Of a stretch of DNA of 64,000 bases, positions 58,191 to 64,000 are shown piece after piece (position 1 is the first letter of the stretch; the number at the start of each line of letters is the position of its first letter). The position numbers and the translations under genes were made by a program. Below the pieces are notes generated by a model. It had not been told where the DNA came from. It saw nothing but the letters and a program-made list of their open reading frames with translations, and searched no databases. Source of the stretch: Dermacentor variabilis (Eukaryota; Arthropoda; Arachnida; Ixodida; Ixodidae); NCBI RefSeq assembly GCF_050947875.1, contig NC_134572.1, positions 156,633,105 through 156,697,104 of the forward strand, written 5' to 3'.

Positions 58191-59444
58191 TCCTCTCGGA
58201 TAGCTTCAATGCCGACGGATAAGCGGTGACAGAGAACGCCGACAGGGAGACGGAGACCGACGGGTATTGAAGGTTCAGGAAGCAGAAGGCGAGGCTTCGA
58301 AGAACTGACCGGCTGTAGCGGAACGGGACGGAGAGTCGACACCGTTGCTTTGTCCCTCAGAGAATCCGAAAGATACCATTCGTGCCGGCGGCAAAGCCGT
58401 GCTACATGCGCAGATAGGCCGCACGAATACCAGATGGGCCAGTTGTCATGGGTGCGCCATCGATTAAGAGTAGTGGGTGGAGACTGATGGAAATATTGGC
58501 GAGGTGCGCGCACGGGCTGCTGTGGCGGCCAGCAGCTGCTTGAGGGGGTAGGCGCACATGTTGCGGCTGCTTACGGAGGTGAGGCAAAGGCGCTGGTAAG
58601 TCTGGAATGAATACCTGCAGAGGGAGGCCTTGGATTCACGGCAATGGCAGCGTACGTAAGTGGAACAGGCGTAGGAGGCGGTTGATGAGCAAGTGGTACT
58701 GCGTTAGCGACTTGTCCTTGTATCACCTGACGGAGATTGGGAGACAAGGACTACTCTGAAGCTGGACTGACTGGCAGAAGCGAGAGTTCGCATGCCACTT
58801 TTTCTCGTATGGATTGCTTGATTTGGTCGAAAATTGCTGAACTGCAAGGAGTAGCATTGACACCATCACTCAGAGCTGAAAGCGCGACGTCCAGAGCAAG
58901 AGCTCGGCACGTATAAAGCCGCTGTTTGCGCAGCTCCTCATAGCTATGGCAAAGCGTTATGAGGTCATTGAGCGTCTGAGGATTCTTTGCCAAGAGGATT
59001 TGGCAGGCGTTATTTTCTATGCCTTTAAAGATGTTGTTGACATTGTCATCTTCTGTCATACCTGGGTTGATACGCCGGCAAATGTCAACTACATCTTCAG
59101 TATAGCTCGTAAAAGTTACGCCCTTTTGTTGGACACGGAGTTTGCCTACAGGAGGTCTACGGATTACTTCTTGAAGTGTCGTGCGGAATGCTGTCCAGGT
59201 GGAAAAGTCAGTCTCTTGTTGCGGAACCAAAGATGGGCGACCCCGGGGCAGAATGGTGCGTACCCAAGCTTGTCAGCTTCAGACTATTTGTTGTGGGCAC
59301 GCACTCGTACGATGACAGCCAGTCCTCTACTTCATTATCGTCAGTGCCATTGAATATAGGAGGTTCCCGTTGGCGTGGCGCACCAGGACAGACGACTGGA
59401 GGCGGTGCCTCGGGTGGATCCGTAGGACTAGTCTCCTCAGGCAT
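58184..59444 (-). pseudogene. gag: G4 gag, broken
   Basis: The probable ATG at 59442-59444 starts MPEETSPTDPPEAPPPV and is followed by FNGTDDNEVEDWLSSYE, a capsid-start pattern. The frame at 58751-59230 continues with WTAFRTTLQEVI, YTEDVVDICRRINPGM and NDLITLCHSYEELR, ending at the TAG at 58751-58753. The nucleocapsid part at 58184-58513 contains YSCGLSAHVARLC, a CCHC knuckle whose first Cys is Trp. At least two shifts are present. The order agrees with a complete ancestral gag. Confidence 0.78.
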
Positions 59445-59528
59445 GGAAGATATGACAGGGATCGTCGGGCTTCGGAGTTCCAGGTTTCCAAAGGTACAGT
59501 ACCTTCCAATAAATGTCGCGAAGCTCTT

Positions 59529-59670
59529 TGGGCAGTCAGCGTTCGCAATTAGAACGATAGAGCAGCGAGAGGCAGTATAGCCGATCGAGTACCGAAACAA
59601 GGTTTTTTCTCTCTCATCGTAGTTGTCTCTCTCATAGCCACAGCCGCACGGCTCCTTATTTTACAGCACA
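59529..59670 (-). repeat. G4 5' LTR
   Basis: It shares GCCGATCGAGTACCGAAACA and the end CTTATTTTACAGCACA with 54476-54616. Counting outward to a TG gives 141-142 bp for both copies. No confident primer binding site was found. Confidence 0.6.
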
Positions 59671-60574
59671 GTACAGATTTGTGAAATCATTATATGATGT
59701 CACCAACTCACTAGACAAAAGTGAAGCTCCGCATTGCGGTGCGCCTCCTGATTGTATAAGCCTGTAGTTTTGATGACGGTGGCCTCTGAGTGCGAAATCA
59801 GCGCATCGAATGTCAGTTGCCTTATAATTTGATTGTCTTCACGTTTCCATTACAAACAAGCCATAATCGCGGTACTTTAAAACTTCATTAGTAAAGTATA
59901 ATTAAAGATAGATCTGGTGCGTTTCCGTAAGTGCAAAAATTTAGTCAGCAGAAGCGCATAAGCATCTGTGCAAGCAGCATTCACGCAGCCAGTATAGATT
60001 TTACTACAATTACCGAAAACTTTCTTATGCCTTGATAAGCCATTGACACTGCTGAACCGGATGTTTTGCTTCGCTGAGCTGCCTTGCGTACTTTCTAATC
60101 CTCTGTAATGGAACCTTGTTGTGCACGATACTCGGGTAATTCTTTCCGTGCGTTCATTGGCTCAGATTTAGTTTGGTTGCTATTCGTGGCTTTGTCGCCG
60201 TTTACCTAAGTATTGGAACGTTCAGGGCTTTCGAAGTCTTCTGCCGGGCCACTGATATTGCACTGGAATGCCACGCGGGACGCTGCTGCATTCTGCTAAG
60301 CGGCCAGTTCTTGCAATTGAGAAAATTGCGTTATATCATGGCAGTCTGCTCTAGCAACATAAATAGCATTGCTGAGCAGGTGAAACTTATCGAAAACAGG
60401 GAAAAATATGCCTAATCAGTATTTAAAGACAAATATCTGTGAGAAGAGTACAGCTTTCGATAAAACGTGTTTTGCAATTATTAAAGAGCGTTTCATAAAC
60501 ATTTTAGGCTATGCTTTTTAAATAGCGAGTGATGTCTACGTCACGTCATGCTTAAAATATGTGCATACATGGAT
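59671..60574. other. No recognised feature
   Basis: Frames of up to 80 codons without known motifs. It ends at the A-rich tail of the next LINE fragment. Confidence 0.55.
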
Positions 60575-61560
60575 TTGAATTGTATTTGGATTTATTGGTA
60601 GGAAGGACATAGAGGTCGACCTGAGCTAGTGCGCTCTAGTCTGCTACTCTGCACTGGGGAAGAGGGAAGGGGAGTGAAAGTACTGGGATGGATGAAAGTA
60701 CTGGGAGAAGTGGTGAGTGTTTATGTACATGAGACTGTTGTCTTGCTAGAGCCGTTCGTCGAGCTCGGTGTCCTGCAGAAACTTCAACAATACTTTTGTT
60801 CCACGTATTGAAATTGCAGTGTCAGGCCATGGGCCGAGGATAGCTTTCTCCGACAGTGGTTGCCTGCCGACGCTGGCTAAGAAACTTTCCAACGTCCTTC
60901 ACTCCAGCATATATGCTGGGCAGTCGCACAGTAGGTGTTGCAGTGTTTCAGGCGTCTGGCAGTGATAACAATCAGGGCTGTTCGATTGGCCGATGAGGTG
61001 CGTGTAGCGACGGGTGAAAGCAACGCCGAGCCTAATCCTGTGTAGCAATGATGTTTTGCTCCGTGTAAGCTACGGGGGCAAACAGAATTTACCGTCTGGG
61101 TCAATCATGTGTAGACATCTGTGAATGCTGTCATAGTGGGCTCTGTAAGCTTTTGTAAGGTCCTGCATGAGTGCCTTGATCATGGAGTTGGTGTCAGGTC
61201 GCGAGTAGGCAATCCGTACTTCATCAGAGGAAGAGGACGCCGATCTTGCCTCACTGTCAGCGAGTTCATTGCCAAAAACAACACAATAACTAGGCACCCA
61301 TTGAAAGGTGATCACGTGGCCACTTAACTGGGCACTGTGATGAAGTTCGACGATTTCCAGCACGAGAGGTAGTATAGTCCTTTCTTTAAAAAAACATTTT
61401 AGCGCCTGTAGCGCTGATTTGGCATCGCACAATATCGTCTATTTATGAGTGCTGCGTTCTCATAAAACGGACAGCCTCCTGTATCCCCACAAGTTCCGCC
61501 GCCGTAGATGTCGATTTGTGGTGTAATCTAAACCGTTGAGTAATTCCAAGTTGTGGGATG
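60575..61560 (-). mobile_element. 5'-truncated LINE with RNase H (I/R1/LOA-like)
   Basis: The minus strand carries the RNase H domain, a Cys/His C-terminal region and a 3' UTR ending near 60575 with AATAAATCC-like sequence. The upstream RT is missing. Elements of the I, R1 and LOA clades carry RNase H after RT; the clade is not resolved here. Confidence 0.78.
60744..61560 (-). pseudogene. LINE RNase H and C-terminal zinc region, broken
   Basis: RNase H is read from about 61560: KSTSTAAELVGIQEAV, then a stop at 61440-61442, then CDAKSALQALKCF (catalytic Asp) and TFQWVPSYCVVFGNELAD, where the usual His-Cys-Gly of the RNase H signature reads Tyr-Cys-Val. After a shift near 61080, a Cys/His pattern (CYHCQTPETLQHLLC) follows, then VGRQPLSEKAILGPWPDTAI and a TAG at 60744-60746. 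The domain would degrade RNA in the RNA-DNA hybrid. The copy is broken and 5' truncated. Confidence 0.8.
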
Positions 61561-64000
61561 GCAAATGCGATGGAAATCCTCAGTATAGCATATGGTAAAT
61601 CTCTTATGTTCCTGGCATAAATTAGAGCCAGGCAAATAATTGCTCAATTCAATTCTGTACAATATTTTCGCGCCTTATACGACCTTTGTTGTAGCTTTTA
61701 TTTATAAGACATCCTGTTTAAACCTGGAGAAAATAAGGGGTACGTTATAGGATATATGCAGAGAAAGTAAAAACTGAGTTGGCTGCTCTTCTTGCAATAA
61801 ATTATGTGTTAAGTGTTTTAATTTTTTTTGCGAATTGCGCGTGAGTTAAGCCATTACCCGAACGAATTATAATTGCCTTTAGGATCAGATAAAGTAATCA
61901 TAGATAGAAATTAATGACGAATGATCTCGAAAACTGAGATGTGCATGGGTAAATAAGTGTCTCTGTAAAAAGTTCCTTAAGAAACGCTTCAAACACTTTT
62001 TTTTCGGAAAAAGTTTCAAACAAGCGAGTAATGTGTTCGGAATGTATTAATGTAGTTGTTTAGCGACCTGTGAACGAAATTCGTATTGAAGCTGCTCGAA
62101 AAAACCGTACCACCGAATGTTTCGTTGGCCAAATACGAACAACTTCTCTCTAAAATGTGCGCGAAACAGTCAGTCATTACCGCAGAGATTGATTTGTAAT
62201 TTAAAACGGTAAATTATCAAACAGCCAACTTGTAAAAGGGCTTCAATGGAATGAAAGTAAAAATAAATAAATCTGCTCTCATCGAAACACGTTGGAATGT
62301 AGTAAAGGCACACTAAAACCTTTGCAATGCAACAGAAAAAAATTCGCAATGTTACTGCATGAGACATCAAGTATAAAGATAAGAGACAATTATAAAGCTG
62401 TCATTCATTGAGGCAGAGGATTACTGTAGCCGCAGCAACATAAAGAATTTGCTGTACCTGAACGAAATGAAGATGGCTGTAAACTGAATTGGAAGGCTGT
62501 GTTTTCCAGTTCCGTAAAACTTAGTTTCGCTCCAATGAGCGCGTAGAACGATCAGAGGCTTGGAAATTGAAAGATTTACGGAAGAAATTCTGAAACACTT
62601 TGTGTTTAAGAGTGAGTGTTCCTGTGTTGGCTATCTAGGTCCATGTGTGATAACTTGATTTGTAATGTGATAATAGTCATGGTTTGCAATTTTGTTGAAA
62701 ACATGTGATGACTAGTTCAGCAAATGTAGTTTTTTATTACCTGCCGAGAATGATGTCTCCTATAGGTTAGAGAAGTGTATTTTTACAGTGAATGATCTAG
62801 GCTTTCGAATATCTACGCATACCATTCATAAATTTCGCAACCTTGCCTCCATAAAACAACTTGTAGAAAAAATTGTTGATTACACCTCATTTATCAAAGA
62901 GCGCTGCTATTCCTTTCTCGCATTTCTTCTAATATTTGCATGACACCGATAGAAAATCGTCCTTTCTCTTGGAAATGCAAATTTAACAAGCCCTTGGATC
63001 CTGCATTTTGATCAACATGCTTTTGCGGAGATGCTAGGTGATTACTTTTTCAAGGGGTTAATCACGGCGAAATTATTCATCCACCACATATATTCGGCCG
63101 AATATACGCTCTTGCAATATGCAATCAGCACTCAATATATTAATATCCGACAGACCAACTCTTATATCTTGTTTACGCATTGCAAGAAGCCCATGTAGCA
63201 TAAGGTGGAGCAAAGAAGTCATTGACAGAAAGGACTAAGTCAAGTGAGGGGTAGTGGTTATGTGGGGAAGATGACAGTGAGCCCTCAGGACGTTCTAGGT
63301 GTCCGAATGTCCTTGTAACTCGGCCACCCCTATGGCCCAGAATACAAACCGGGGTTGGTCTGCCGGCCATCAGCTGTGCAGGCCAGCCTGCAAAGCAGAG
63401 CAGAGCTGCTCAGCAGCCTCAAAGGCGGAATAGGTTTGTTTGGGCAATAACAGTCGATATCATTAAAGACGGTCTCGCGGAATCGAGTAGAGAAAGCAAT
63501 GGGGAAAGGCAGCACCCTGATGAATAAAGAATGGATGAAATGAGAAACCAAAGTACTTGTTCGAAGTTCACGCCAAAGGACTTGTACAGCCATGGCACAG
63601 AGATTTCTGAAGAGAAAGGTAGCTCATGTGGGAATTGCGGTAGTGTAAAATAATTTCATGGTAGATGAGCACGCATTCCCGCGCTTCGAAAAGAAGCTAG
63701 AATATCCGCTGACCGGTTGACGAGTGCTCAGGCAAGAAGCCCGAGCACTCGTATTAGCGTATTACTGGATCGTCGAGAGTGCGCTGGACCCTATGGGATG
63801 GTGATTATGCGTTTGGAATGCGCGACCAGTTGCACTATCCGCTAGGCGGGCACGTGATTCCGACACATAGCAAAGTTACGAGTCGCTGCTTTTGAGTCTG
63901 AGAAGATATATTCAGCGTGAGTGTGAGCAATTTGCTCGAGAAATGGCGGCTTCTTCCGCCTGGATTGGCCACTCTGTCGAAGGTGGCGATACAAAATGAA
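61561..64000. other. No recognised feature; one hairpin at 63720-63752
   Basis: A/T-rich to about 63150, then more balanced. Frames of up to 87 codons resemble nothing I know. A stem of 10 bp (ACGAGTGCTC and its complement, 13-nt loop) lies at 63720-63752. Confidence 0.5.

Larger units (their letters stand above)
54476..59670 (-). mobile_element. G4: second Ty3/Gypsy family with short LTRs
   Basis: The shared end sequences at 54476-54616 and 59529-59670 (about 141 bp) contain GCCGATCGAG and CTTATTTTACAG and are taken as LTRs, short for a gypsy element. Inside, on the minus strand, lie gag, protease, RT, RNase H and integrase. Protein sequences differ clearly from G1-G3. All genes are broken. 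No target duplication was identified. Confidence 0.78.

Noticed and set aside
59671..60574. Continuation of the RTE fragment on the far side of G4
   Set aside because: The sequence right of G4 does not match the RTE element, so G4 is not shown to be inserted within that fragment.
63173..63593. Two overlapping minus-strand frames (65 and 87 codons) as a small gene
   Set aside because: No conserved motif, start context or repeat partner was visible.

Overview
This 64 kb window is eukaryotic, repeat-dense, non-coding DNA and most likely comes from a hard tick (Ixodidae). The evidence is short tRNA-headed SINEs of the tick Ruka type (2489-2733, 51452-51679), RTE, CR1-like and RNase H-bearing LINEs, several Ty3/Gypsy elements, a Penelope-like element and long (TA)n arrays. 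There are no operons, ribosome binding sites or CRISPR arrays. I found no host gene exon that I can defend. Almost every recognisable coding sequence is a broken retrotransposon gene. The genus cannot be fixed from this sequence alone.

Layout. 1-8145 (block A): dispersed repeat R1 with a decayed ORF, a (TA)n array, an RTE LINE with a Ruka-like SINE in its leader, R2 (a solo LTR carrying a small RTE insertion), then R3 (decayed gypsy protease sequence). 8146-19763: mostly unrecognised sequence with one MITE-like element (15370-16326). 19764-21047: 3' end of a LINE, minus strand. 21896-41240 (block B): R1, (TA)n, R2 and R3 again in the same order and orientation, with two near-complete minus-strand gypsy elements, G1 (23029-28991) and G2 (33605-40433), inserted, and with a plus-strand gypsy gag-protease remnant (G5) following R2. 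A Penelope-like element with an inverted duplication is nested in the RT of G2. 41089-41660: three-unit tandem repeat. 41661-45960: CR1-like LINE, plus strand. 46307-49165: two fragments of the G1/G2 family joined head to head (G3a minus, G3b plus). 49166-53500: unrecognised sequence with a SINE. 53795-59670: (TA)n, an RTE 3' fragment, and a second gypsy family (G4) with very short LTRs. 60575-61560: RNase H and C-terminal end of a LINE. 61561-64000: nothing recognised.

How the parts relate. The most informative structure is the nesting. Block A supplies an unoccupied version of the site where G2 sits in block B, which defines the LTR ends and a 4-bp ATAT target duplication. G1 lies inside a (TA)n array and G3a also starts directly after ATATAT, so this family appears to prefer ATAT targets. 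A 13-bp duplication brackets the Penelope-like insertion in G2. An 11-bp duplication brackets the SINE in the RTE leader. Every element except the G2 integrase frame (401 codons) shows stops, frameshifts or lost catalytic residues. No clearly new functional system was found. The best leads are the duplicated R1-R2-R3 block, the R1 open reading frame, the snap-back Penelope insertion and a set of perfect short-loop palindromes.
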